Made by a program: the position numbers and the translations under genes. Of a DNA stretch of 34,622 nt, positions 24,289-30,883 are shown piece by piece. Source of the DNA: an uncultured Clostridia bacterium (GTDB taxonomy: Bacteria; Bacillota; Clostridia; Oscillospirales; Ruminococcaceae); the NCBI GenBank assembly GCA_947627205.1, contig CANQVE010000025.1:1-34622 (forward strand), in the 5' to 3' direction. The notes beneath the pieces are model-generated. The model saw only the letters and a list, made by a program, of their open reading frames with translations, made no database searches and was not told where the DNA came from. Every line of letters starts with the position of its first letter. Position 1 is the first letter of the stretch.

Positions 24289-24336
24289 ATTTCACACCTT
24301 GACCGAAAATAATGTTATAATAAAGGTGTGTGAAAT
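24289..24336. promoter_or_regulatory. Inverted repeat around a TATAAT box, candidate operator for the ABC exporter operon
   Basis: The left arm ATTTCACACCTT (24289-24300) is complementary to the right arm AAGGTGTGTGAAAT (24323-24336) apart from an extra GT. A TATAAT lies at 24316-24321 between the arms, without a good -35 at 17 bp. This looks like a regulated plus-strand promoter, possibly for the ABC genes starting 400 bp downstream. Confidence 0.4.
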
Positions 24337-24472
24337 TATAAATGTGCAGATAGGCGCAGAGACGAAAGGTTGTTCGCTCTTTTATCACTGTTAAAATCCT
24401 AAACGCACTTTCTTCCATGCCCTATTGTAATTTCATTTTTTAGGTTGCTTCCCGCTCAAAACCTCTTTTAGG

Positions 24473-24623
24473 ATTGCCTTTTCAAAGCACGGCTTTGAAA
24501 AGGCAATGCGGGGAAAACTCTTGTTTTCCCCGCACCCCAGGTTCAATGCCGCAGGCATTTAACCTGATGCGCTTTTGAAGCGTTATTGAGGGAAAACTTT
24601 TTTGAAAAAAAGTTTTCCCTCAA
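24473..24623. repeat. Array of consecutive hairpins upstream of the ABC exporter operon
   Basis: Four strong inverted repeats follow one another: a 16-bp perfect stem (24473-24507), a 12-bp perfect stem (24507-24534), a 12-bp stem with one mismatch (24538-24566) and an 18-bp perfect stem (24586-24623). A small CGCTT/AAGCG hairpin lies at 24570-24582. Nothing here is coding. The last stem recurs at 29182-29219. Confidence 0.85.
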
Positions 24624-24733
24624 ACTTCCTTTCAAAAAACTTTCGTGTCGCCGCTCATTAAGTGGTTTGAATGAAAAAGCGCTTCGCCGCTCAAAACAGT
24701 TTCTAGCCTCTTGCTTCCAGCTTCTAACCTCTA
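24583..24733 (-). repeat. 151-bp dispersed repeat, copy A (inverted relative to copy B)
   Basis: Read on the minus strand it starts TAGAGGTTAGAAG and ends with the 18-bp hairpin. It aligns without obvious gaps to 29072-29222. The last 72 bp (24583-24654 against 29151-29222) differ at one position by my reading; the first half is more diverged. It ends 17 bp before the first ABC gene. Confidence 0.8.
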
Positions 24734-24750
24734 AAAAGGAGTAAACATAA

Positions 24751-26484
24751 ATGAAAAAGTATAAAGAACACGTTAAGAAAAACATTGTCTGCTTTATTTT
24801 GGGACCTCTGTTTATGATACTTGAAGCAAGCGGAGAGTTTATACTTCCCTTTATAAACGCAAACATCATAAACAAAGGCGCCGCTAACAGGGATATCCCG
24901 TTTATAATCCAAAACGGCGTTATTATGTTGGTTATTGCAATCGGCATGTTGGCGACGGGCGTTCTGGGCGCATTCTTCGCGATAAGAGGCGCGGCAAGAG
25001 CTGCCGCAGGCGTAAGGCGCGACGTATTTGCCAAAATTCAGACGCTGTCTTTTTCGGACATTGACAGATTTTCCACAGGCTCGCTTATCACCCGCGTCAC
25101 CAATGACATAACCCAGATCCAGACCTTTATGCAGTCGCTTCTCCGCGGTTTTTTCAGAAGCCCCGTTATGCTTATCGGCGCGCTTATTATGTCTTTTGCG
25201 CTGAGTCCCGATATTGCGTGGGTGATTTTTATCGTTATGCCCGTTTTGGCGCTTGCGACTTTTCTTATAATAAAGACCGCTTCCCCGCGCTATACCGTAA
25301 TGCAGGAGCATATTGACTCGCTCAATACGGGCGTTGGCGAATCGGTTACGGGAATTAAAGTTATAAAATCCTTTGTAAGAGAAGATTTTGAAAGAAAAAA
25401 GTTTTCAAAAATAAATAACGCCCTTATGGAAAAAAGCATAAGAGCGCTTAAAGTCATGATACTTATGCAGCCCGTTTCGGCGCTTGCCGTAAATGTAACC
25501 ACCCTCGCTGTCGTATGGACGGCGGGCAGGCAGATAATGATAGGCTCGATGGAAGTCGGCACTCTCACCGCGTTTATTACATACCTTTCGCAGGTGCTTA
25601 CTGCGCTGAACTTTCTTGCGAACATCTTTCTCCAAGGCACAAGAGCCGCGGCTTCGGACAAGAGAATTTCCGAGGTATTAAACACCGTTCCCGACATAAC
25701 GGATGAAAATGCAAAGGACTATAAAATAAAAAGCGGATCGGTTGAGTTTAAAAACGTGACATTCAGGTATTTCAAAGACGCGAAAAAGCCCGTTCTCGAT
25801 AACATCAGCTTTAAGATAAACTCGGGCGAAACCGTGGGAATTATAGGCTCTACGGGTTCGGGAAAAACAACGCTCGTTTCAATGATACCGAGGCTTTATG
25901 ACGCAGACGAGGGAGAAGTTTTCGTTGACGGGGAGAATGTAAAGGGGCTTTTGCTCTCGGAGCTTCGCGAATGCGTTTCGGTTGTATTGCAGAAAAACAC
26001 GCTGTTTTCGGGAACGATAGCGGAAAACCTGCGCTGGGGAAACGAGGACGCGGCGGACGGGGAGCTTGAAAAGGTGTGCAGGATAGCCTGCGCTCACGAT
26101 TTTATAACATCGTTCCCCAACGGCTATAATTCCGAAATAGGACAGGGCGGAACGAACCTTTCGGGCGGACAAAGGCAAAGGCTCTGCATAGCAAGGGCGC
26201 TCTTAAAATCGCCGAAGATCATGATATTCGACGATTCGACCTCCGCGGTTGACACGGCGACAGACGCGGAAATAAGGCGCGGGCTGGGCGAAAAACTTCC
26301 CGACATAACTAAAATTATCATCGCGCAAAGAATTTCCTCCGTCATAGACGCGGACAGGATAATCGTTCTTGATGACGGGAAAATTACGGGTATTGGAACG
26401 CATGCGGAGCTGTTAAAGTCCTGCGAGGCATACCGTGAAATTTATCTCTCACAGACCGACGACAACGACGAGGAGGCGGTATAA
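24751..26484 (+). CDS. Heterodimeric ABC exporter, subunit with degenerate ATP site
   Basis: This 577-residue protein is a type I ABC exporter half-transporter: a six-helix membrane domain (residues ~1-310) with RITNDI-like TRVTNDITQIQTFMQ, then an ATPase domain. Walker A is GSTGSGKTT near 366 and the signature is LSGGQRQR near 470. Walker B reads IMIFDDSTSAVD, with Asp in place of the catalytic Glu, and the switch reads IIAQRIS, with Gln in place of His. These substitutions mark the non-hydrolysing site of asymmetric exporters such as BmrCD, LmrCD and TM287/288. Its stop overlaps the start of the partner by one base. Likely substrates are drugs, lipids or peptides. Confidence 0.92.
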   Translation: MKKYKEHVKKNIVCFILGPLFMILEASGEFILPFINANIINKGAANRDIPFIIQNGVIMLVIAIGMLATGVLGAFFAIRGAARAAAGVRRDVFAKIQTLSFSDIDRFSTGSLITRVTNDITQIQTFMQSLLRGFFRSPVMLIGALIMSFALSPDIAWVIFIVMPVLALATFLIIKTASPRYTVMQEHIDSLNTGVGESVTGIKVIKSFVREDFERKKFSKINNALMEKSIRALKVMILMQPVSALAVNVTTLAVVWTAGRQIMIGSMEVGTLTAFITYLSQVLTALNFLANIFLQGTRAAASDKRISEVLNTVPDITDENAKDYKIKSGSVEFKNVTFRYFKDAKKPVLDNISFKINSGETVGIIGSTGSGKTTLVSMIPRLYDADEGEVFVDGENVKGLLLSELRECVSVVLQKNTLFSGTIAENLRWGNEDAADGELEKVCRIACAHDFITSFPNGYNSEIGQGGTNLSGGQRQRLCIARALLKSPKIMIFDDSTSAVDTATDAEIRRGLGEKLPDITKIIIAQRISSVIDADRIIVLDDGKITGIGTHAELLKSCEAYREIYLSQTDDNDEEAV

Positions 26485-28370
26485 TGAACGAAAAAAGAGC
26501 CGCTCGTATTGAAGAAAAATACAGCAGAATGAAATATTCCTCGGCAAAGAAAAAGCAAATCGACCTCGGCAGAAACGCGGGGCGCGAACGCGCTATGGCT
26601 TCGGGCGGAAAGCCCCGCGACACAAAAGCGGCGGTGATAAGGCTTATAAAATACGTTTCAAAAGAACGCGGGCTTATTATTTCGGCGCTGGTATGCTCAA
26701 TATTAAACACCGTGTCCACCCTTGCGGCGGGTTATCTTCTGCGCCCGATAATAAATAAGTTCATTTATTTTGACGCGGAAAACCCCGATTTTTCGGACAG
26801 ATTAAAAGGGCTCGGGGCGTGGCTTATTTTCCTTGCGGTTATTTACGGGATATCAGTTATAACTCAATGGGCACAGCAACGGCTTATGCTGAGAGCTTCG
26901 CAGAAAACGCTTGTAAGAATGAGGAGAGAGCTTTTCGACAAGCTGCAGACCTTGCCCGTAAGGTATTTTGACGTAAACTCCGCGGGCGATATTATGTCGC
27001 GCTTTACCAACGACACCGATACTGTCGGAGAAATGCTGAACACAACTCTTATACAGATAATTTCGGGAATACTGACTATAACGGGAACGATAATTCTAAT
27101 GCTCATTACAAATCCCATTCTCGGGGTTATAACTATTATAAGCACGCCCGTTCTTATGCTTTTAACAAGGATAATTATGAAAAAAGGGCGCTCCGCATAC
27201 AGCGCGCAGCAGCACAGCCTCGGAATGCTTAACGGATTTTCGGAGGAAGTCATTTCGGGGCAAAAGGTTGTAAAGGTCTTTAACCACGAGAGCATTTCAA
27301 TTGATGAGTTCACCTATCTTAACGACAAGCTGCGCTCTGCACAGGAACAGGCGCAGTTCCGCTCGGGAATTATGGGCCCCGTAACGCACCAGCTCTGCAA
27401 TATGGTTTATGCAATTTCAGCCTGCGTGGGAGGAATTATGGTAGCCCAAGGGGCGTTTGATATAGGCGGGCTTACCGTTTCGCTCAATTACACGCGTCAG
27501 TTCAACCGCCCGATAAACGAAGTCGCTACGCAGATAAACACGGTCTTTGCGGCTCTCGCGGGAGCGGAACGAGTTTTCGAGGTGTTCGATACGCCGCCCG
27601 AAGAAGAGGACAAGGAAACCGTAAAGATGGACAAGATAGAGGGAAATATTGTCCTCGAGCACGTTAATTTCGGTTATACGCCCGATGTTACTGTACTGCA
27701 TGACATAACGCTACATGCAAAACCCGGGCAGAAAATAGCGTTCGTAGGCTCGACGGGCGCGGGTAAAACCACCGTTACAAACCTGCTTTCAAGGTTTTAT
27801 GACATACAGGACGGAAAGATAACGATTGACGGGGTGGATATTGAAAAGATTGACAGAGGATTTTTGCGGTCGAATATTGCGATGGTATTGCAGGACACGC
27901 ACTTATTCACGGGAACAGTGCGCGAAAATATCCGCTACGGCAGGCTTGACGCAACGGACGAGGAAGTTATTGAGGCGGCAAAGACTGCCTCCGCACATTC
28001 GTTTATTGAACAGCTTGAACACGGCTATGACACGGTCCTTGAAAACGACGGAGCTAATCTTTCCCAAGGTCAGCGACAGCTTTTAAACATAGCAAGAGCG
28101 GCAATTTCAAAAGCGCCGATACTTATTCTTGACGAGGCAACAAGCTCGGTAGATACGCGCACCGAACAGCATATTGAAAAAGGAATGGACGCGCTTATGG
28201 AAAACAGAATGACGTTTGTTATTGCGCACAGGCTCTCGACCGTAAGAAAATCGAACGCCATAATGGTGCTTGAACACGGCAGGATAATCGAGCGCGGAAC
28301 TCATGCAGAGCTTCTTAAACTCGGAGGAAGATATGCGGACCTGTGGAGAGGACTGTGTGAGCCCGATTAA
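26484..28370 (+). CDS. Heterodimeric ABC exporter, catalytic subunit
   Basis: This is a 628-residue half-transporter with an N-terminal extension of about 45 basic residues before the membrane domain. The ATPase domain has Walker A GSTGAGKTT near 422, a normal Walker B ILILDEATSSVD with the catalytic Glu, and a normal switch FVIAHRLSTV. Its signature is LSQGQ rather than LSGGQ. That is the expected counterpart, because this signature completes the degenerate site formed with the partner's Walker motifs. The pair therefore has one active and one degenerate ATP site. It is translationally coupled to the upstream gene (TAATG). A 52-residue membrane protein and dUTPase follow. Confidence 0.92.
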   Translation: MNEKRAARIEEKYSRMKYSSAKKKQIDLGRNAGRERAMASGGKPRDTKAAVIRLIKYVSKERGLIISALVCSILNTVSTLAAGYLLRPIINKFIYFDAENPDFSDRLKGLGAWLIFLAVIYGISVITQWAQQRLMLRASQKTLVRMRRELFDKLQTLPVRYFDVNSAGDIMSRFTNDTDTVGEMLNTTLIQIISGILTITGTIILMLITNPILGVITIISTPVLMLLTRIIMKKGRSAYSAQQHSLGMLNGFSEEVISGQKVVKVFNHESISIDEFTYLNDKLRSAQEQAQFRSGIMGPVTHQLCNMVYAISACVGGIMVAQGAFDIGGLTVSLNYTRQFNRPINEVATQINTVFAALAGAERVFEVFDTPPEEEDKETVKMDKIEGNIVLEHVNFGYTPDVTVLHDITLHAKPGQKIAFVGSTGAGKTTVTNLLSRFYDIQDGKITIDGVDIEKIDRGFLRSNIAMVLQDTHLFTGTVRENIRYGRLDATDEEVIEAAKTASAHSFIEQLEHGYDTVLENDGANLSQGQRQLLNIARAAISKAPILILDEATSSVDTRTEQHIEKGMDALMENRMTFVIAHRLSTVRKSNAIMVLEHGRIIERGTHAELLKLGGRYADLWRGLCEPD

Positions 28371-28391
28371 CTTGAAAATTGAGGAAAAACA

Positions 28392-28550
28392 ATGAAGAAA
28401 TTAGCGTTGGTAATGAGCATAATTTTTACGGTACTGACATTTGCCGGCGCGGGATATGTTATTTATAACGGCGGGAATGTCAATGCGGGGTATGCGGTTG
28501 TGCCGATGATATTTGCGCTTGTAAGCATAGTGTTTTATCGTAAAAAATAG
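28392..28550 (+). CDS. Small membrane protein, 52 aa
   Basis: The frame begins MKKLALVMSIIFTVLTFAGA and ends FALVSIVFYRKK. It has two hydrophobic segments separated by a short polar turn (YNGGNVNAG). A GAGGAAAAAC sequence precedes the ATG and the gene starts 21 bp after the ABC stop, so it is probably part of the exporter operon. The family is not recognised. It could be an accessory subunit of the exporter or an unrelated small protein. Confidence 0.65.
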   Translation: MKKLALVMSIIFTVLTFAGAGYVIYNGGNVNAGYAVVPMIFALVSIVFYRKK

Positions 28551-28585
28551 GCAGGGCAAATGAAATTAAAAAGGAGAATGTAAAT

Positions 28586-29074
28586 ATGAAGCGGATCGCC
28601 GAATTTCATAAAGTGAGCTTGGAGCAATTCAAAGCGGACTGTAAAAAGGAAAACGCCGAGGCGATTTACAGCGGGATAAAGCTCCCGGCGCGTGCTACTA
28701 AAGGCTCGGCGGGGTATGACTTTTTCGCTCCGTATGACATTGCACTTAAAGCGGGCGAAACGGCGAAAATCCCGACGGGAATAAGAGCGGAGATAAACGA
28801 GGGCTGGGTGCTTTCGATATATCCGAGGAGCGGTCTTGGGTTTAAATACAGGCTTCAGCTGGACAATACTGTCGGCATTATCGACAGTGATTATTTCTTT
28901 TCGGACAACGAGGGGCATATAATGATTAAGGTCACGAATTGTTCAAATGAGGGGAAAACAGTTTTCATTCCCAAAGGGAGCGGGTTTGCTCAAGGAATTT
29001 TCACAGAGTACGGTATCACTGTTTCCGATAACGCCGAAGCGAAAAGAAACGGCGGGTTTGGGAGCACCGATTAG
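28586..29074 (+). CDS. dut: dUTP diphosphatase (trimeric dUTPase family)
   Basis: This 162-residue protein hydrolyses dUTP to dUMP and pyrophosphate. The five dUTPase motifs appear in order: I SAGYDFFAPYD, II YPRSGLGFKY, III LDNTVGIIDSDYF, IV PKGSGFAQGIF and V NGGFGSTD. The first 25 residues form an unusual N-terminal extension (FHKVSLEQFKADC) seen in some Clostridial dUTPases. The TAG stop is the first three bases of a repeat element (29072). The protein ends just after motif V, so the repeat seems to have cut in at the very end of the gene without loss of a motif. The ribosome site is AAAAAGGAG. Confidence 0.9.
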   Translation: MKRIAEFHKVSLEQFKADCKKENAEAIYSGIKLPARATKGSAGYDFFAPYDIALKAGETAKIPTGIRAEINEGWVLSIYPRSGLGFKYRLQLDNTVGIIDSDYFFSDNEGHIMIKVTNCSNEGKTVFIPKGSGFAQGIFTEYGITVSDNAEAKRNGGFGSTD

Positions 29075-29222
29075 AGGTAAGAAGTAAGAGGTAAGAGGTA
29101 AGAATAAGTTTCGAGCGGCGAACAGCGTTTAAAATCAAAACCAACTACGGGCGGCGACACGAAAGTTTTTTGAAAGGGAGTTTGAGGGAAAACTTTTTTT
29201 CAAAAAAGTTTTCCCTCAATAA
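29072..29222 (+). repeat. 151-bp dispersed repeat, copy B
   Basis: This is the counterpart of copy A at 24583-24733 in opposite orientation. Together the copies bracket the ABC exporter, small membrane protein and dut block. The 72-bp hairpin half is nearly identical between copies. Confidence 0.8.
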
Positions 29223-29255
29223 CAACAAATTCTTATCTCTTATTTCCTACCTCTA
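29072..29255. mobile_element. 184-bp miniature element with imperfect terminal inverted repeats (MITE-like)
   Basis: The left end reads TAGAGGTAAGAAGTAAGAGG, and the right end, read on the other strand, starts TAGAGGTAGGAAATAAGAGA. These are imperfect inverted ends of about 30 bp, both with GAGG after TA. The middle carries an 18-bp perfect hairpin (29182-29219). TA-GAGG...CCTC-TA is the layout expected of TA-targeting miniature elements of the IS630/mariner type, though no transposase is present. The left end gives dut its stop codon and the right end gives the lipoprotein its last codons and stop. Confidence 0.6.
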
Positions 29256-29802
29256 ATGTAACGGTAATATCCCCGCTCCCCAAAACATCTTTCAAGCCGT
29301 CAACGTCAACAATCGCCGCCAGCTTTGTGTAACTCCATTCGTTCGAGCCGTAGAAAACAGTCAGCTTGTCGCCCTGATACAACAGGATATCCCCCGCTTT
29401 TCCCTCGATCCTTTCGTCGCTTTTGGGAAGTGAAAAGCCGAGTTCTCCTACCTTTTCAAACCCGCCGTATTCGCTTAGCGTTACTGTAAGGCTCCCCTCC
29501 GAAAGCCTTTCGCAGAACGCTTTTGCGGCGGCGTTGTCCTCGAATTTTGCCGTAAGGGTTTTTCCGTTTATTGTAAGAATTAGTTCCATTTGTTCATCTC
29601 CGTTCGGTTCGGACGTTGTTTCGGGGGCTGTCGTGCTGTTTACTTGTTCACTGTCCGAATTGTTGCCCATTGGTTCACTGTCAATTGCGGCGGAAAAACT
29701 GCTTTTGACGGAGCTGTTATTTTCGGCGGGAATATCCCCCGAACAGCCCGAAATTGCCGAAAGCAAAAACAATAACGCCGAGATCAAAATAACTTTTTTC
29801 AT
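29233..29802 (-). CDS. Lipoprotein with cyclophilin-like fold domain
   Basis: This 189-residue secreted lipoprotein starts MKKVILISALLFLLSAISGC; the lipobox is ISGC, with lipidation expected at Cys20. A Ser/Asn/Glu-rich linker follows (to about residue 70). The C-terminal domain begins MELILTINGKTLTAKFEDNA and contains GELGFSLPKSD, GDILLYQGDKLTVFYGSNEWSYT and VTLEVGNKR. This matches the bacterial cyclophilin-like family (PF18050-type), whose role is unknown. The start is ATG 29802 after AGGTG; an upstream GTG overlaps that site. The last seven codons and the TAA come from the right end of the MITE-like element, so the native C-terminus has been replaced. Confidence 0.8.
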   Translation of the reverse strand: MKKVILISALLFLLSAISGCSGDIPAENNSSVKSSFSAAIDSEPMGNNSDSEQVNSTTAPETTSEPNGDEQMELILTINGKTLTAKFEDNAAAKAFCERLSEGSLTVTLSEYGGFEKVGELGFSLPKSDERIEGKAGDILLYQGDKLTVFYGSNEWSYTKLAAIVDVDGLKDVLGSGDITVTLEVGNKR

Positions 29803-29885
29803 TTTTATCACCTGTTTAAGTATAGCATATATTTAATTTTTTATCAAGTCTATTCTCCAACTTTTTTGTTTAAAATTACAATACA

Positions 29886-29901
29886 GTTAGCTTATTCTAA
29901 C
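29886..29901. promoter_or_regulatory. GTTAG-N6-CTAAC palindrome 1 (feo locus)
   Basis: Exact 5-bp arms lie with centres 11 bp apart, 62 bp upstream of the feoA -35 box. It matches the three other sites in this locus. Confidence 0.65.
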
Positions 29902-29962
29902 TCTCATTTATGTGTACATTGCCGAAATTCATAAAATTTACGGTAAAAGTTAGTTTCAACTA

Positions 29963-29991
29963 TTGACAATTAAGAGTAATTGAAGTAAAAT
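29963..29991 (+). promoter_or_regulatory. Promoter of feoA
   Basis: TTGACA (29963-29968), 17 bp, TAAAAT (29986-29991). A partial GTTAG half-site pair (29949-29962) touches the -35 box and an exact palindrome covers the expected start site. Confidence 0.8.
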
Positions 29992-29998
29992 AATAGAG

Positions 29999-30014
29999 GT
30001 TAGTGAAAACTAAC
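29999..30014. promoter_or_regulatory. GTTAG-N6-CTAAC palindrome 2, over the feoA transcription start
   Basis: This exact palindrome lies 7 bp after the -10 box, where a bound protein would block transcription. It is the best-placed candidate operator for metal-dependent repression of feoA. Confidence 0.7.
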
Positions 30015-30031
30015 ATTTTTATTGAGAATAA

Positions 30032-30047
30032 GTTAGTCTATTCTAAC
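30032..30047. promoter_or_regulatory. GTTAG-N6-CTAAC palindrome 3, before the feoA ribosome site
   Basis: This exact palindrome ends 3 bp before the AGGAGG site of feoA. Confidence 0.65.
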
Positions 30048-30063
30048 AGCAGGAGGCTGAATT

Positions 30064-30276
30064 ATGATGCCGTTAACACTGGCAAGCGCGGGAGAAGTGA
30101 ACATAATAAAGAAAGTCGGAGGAAAGCCCGAAACCCGAAAATTCCTTGAAGCGCTGGGATTTGTTGCAGGCGGGAACGTTACCGTTATAAGCGAAAACGG
30201 CGGTAATGTTATCGTGAATGTAAAGGGCGCAAGAGTAGCCGTATCGCGCGAGATGGCGATGAAGATCATCGTCTGA
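30064..30276 (+). CDS. feoA: FeoA family protein (first copy)
   Basis: This 70-residue SH3-like FeoA domain reads MPLTLASAGEVNIIKKVGGK, then TRKFLEALGFVAGGNVTVIS and VIVNVKGARVAVSREMAMKI. FeoA is a small cytoplasmic partner of the ferrous iron permease FeoB. The start follows AGGAGG by 7 nt (the ATG three bases later is an alternative). It begins the feo locus under a TTGACA/TAAAAT promoter overlapped by GTTAG-N6-CTAAC palindromes. A second feoA follows 320 bp downstream. Two FeoA genes before FeoB is a common Clostridial arrangement. Confidence 0.9.
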   Translation: MMPLTLASAGEVNIIKKVGGKPETRKFLEALGFVAGGNVTVISENGGNVIVNVKGARVAVSREMAMKIIV

Positions 30277-30595
30277 CGTGGTATATTGTCTAAATGTTGT
30301 TTGGTTGCAAAATGTAATCTTAAATCAGGCGCGATACAGTATACAGTATGCAAGGTACAGTATTCAGTAATGGTATCCGCTTATGCGGATATTATTTGAT
30401 TGTTATCAAACTGAAACGTTTTTGCGCGCAACCGTAAAAGTTTAACTCGTGTGCCTGTTGACTAAAAACAATCTAAATAACGCCCGCAACAGCGGGCACC
30501 GATGCTGTACACTGTCCACTGTACATTGTATACTTGCTTATAAAACACCGTCTCGGTATCCGAGATGTCAATAATTCTAACAGGAGGTTATTTCA
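30277..30595. other. feoA-feoA intergenic region with repeat arms and hairpins
   Basis: This region holds ACAGTA-type short repeats at 30335-30369 and a roughly inverted counterpart at 30505-30535. Between them are perfect hairpins TATCCGC-TTAT-GCGGATA (30374-30391) and GCCCGC-AACA-GCGGGC (30482-30497). A further perfect hairpin TCTCGG-TAT-CCGAGA (30551-30565) lies just before the second feoA ribosome site. No coding frame is supported. The arm-hairpin-hairpin-arm layout resembles a degenerate miniature element. Confidence 0.5.
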
Positions 30596-30817
30596 ATGCC
30601 AACACTTAAAGAAGCAACTGTCGGTCAGACCGTGACCGTAAAGAGGCTCAACGGCGAGGGCGCCGTAAAGCGCAGGATAATGGATATGGGCATTACTAAG
30701 GGCGTAGATATCTACGTCCGCAAAGTCGCGCCCCTCGGCGATCCCGTTGAAGTTACCGTTCGCGGATATGAGCTGTCATTAAGAAAAGCCGACGCGGAAA
30801 TGATTGAAACGGTTTAA
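30596..30817 (+). CDS. feoA: FeoA family protein (second copy)
   Basis: This 73-residue FeoA domain reads PTLKEATVGQTVTVKRLNGE, AVKRRIMDMGITKGVDIYVR and DPVEVTVRGYELSLRKADAE. It matches the common FeoA pattern (RLMDMG and GYELSLR) more closely than the first copy, so it may be the canonical partner of FeoB, with the first a diverged paralogue. The ribosome site AGGAGG is preceded by a CTAAC half-site. It ends 66 bp before feoB, with a GTTAG-N6-CTAAC palindrome in between. Confidence 0.92.
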   Translation: MPTLKEATVGQTVTVKRLNGEGAVKRRIMDMGITKGVDIYVRKVAPLGDPVEVTVRGYELSLRKADAEMIETV

Positions 30818-30832
30818 TTTTTTTGCGATGTA

Positions 30833-30848
30833 GTTAGTTGAACCTAAC
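30833..30848. promoter_or_regulatory. GTTAG-N6-CTAAC palindrome 4, between second feoA and feoB
   Basis: This exact palindrome lies 36 bp before the feoB ATG. No clear promoter accompanies it, so it may give internal control of feoB. Confidence 0.6.
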
Positions 30849-30883
30849 ACAAAGCATAACAACAAAGAAAGGATTTAATTTTT

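Noticed and set aside
24299-24321. TTGACC and TATAAT as a standard promoter
   Set aside because: The spacing is only 11 bp. It is kept only as part of a possible regulated promoter with an inverted repeat.
24473-24623. CRISPR-like array
   Set aside because: The hairpins differ from each other in sequence and have no regular spacers. They are palindromic units, not direct repeats with spacers, and no cas genes are near.
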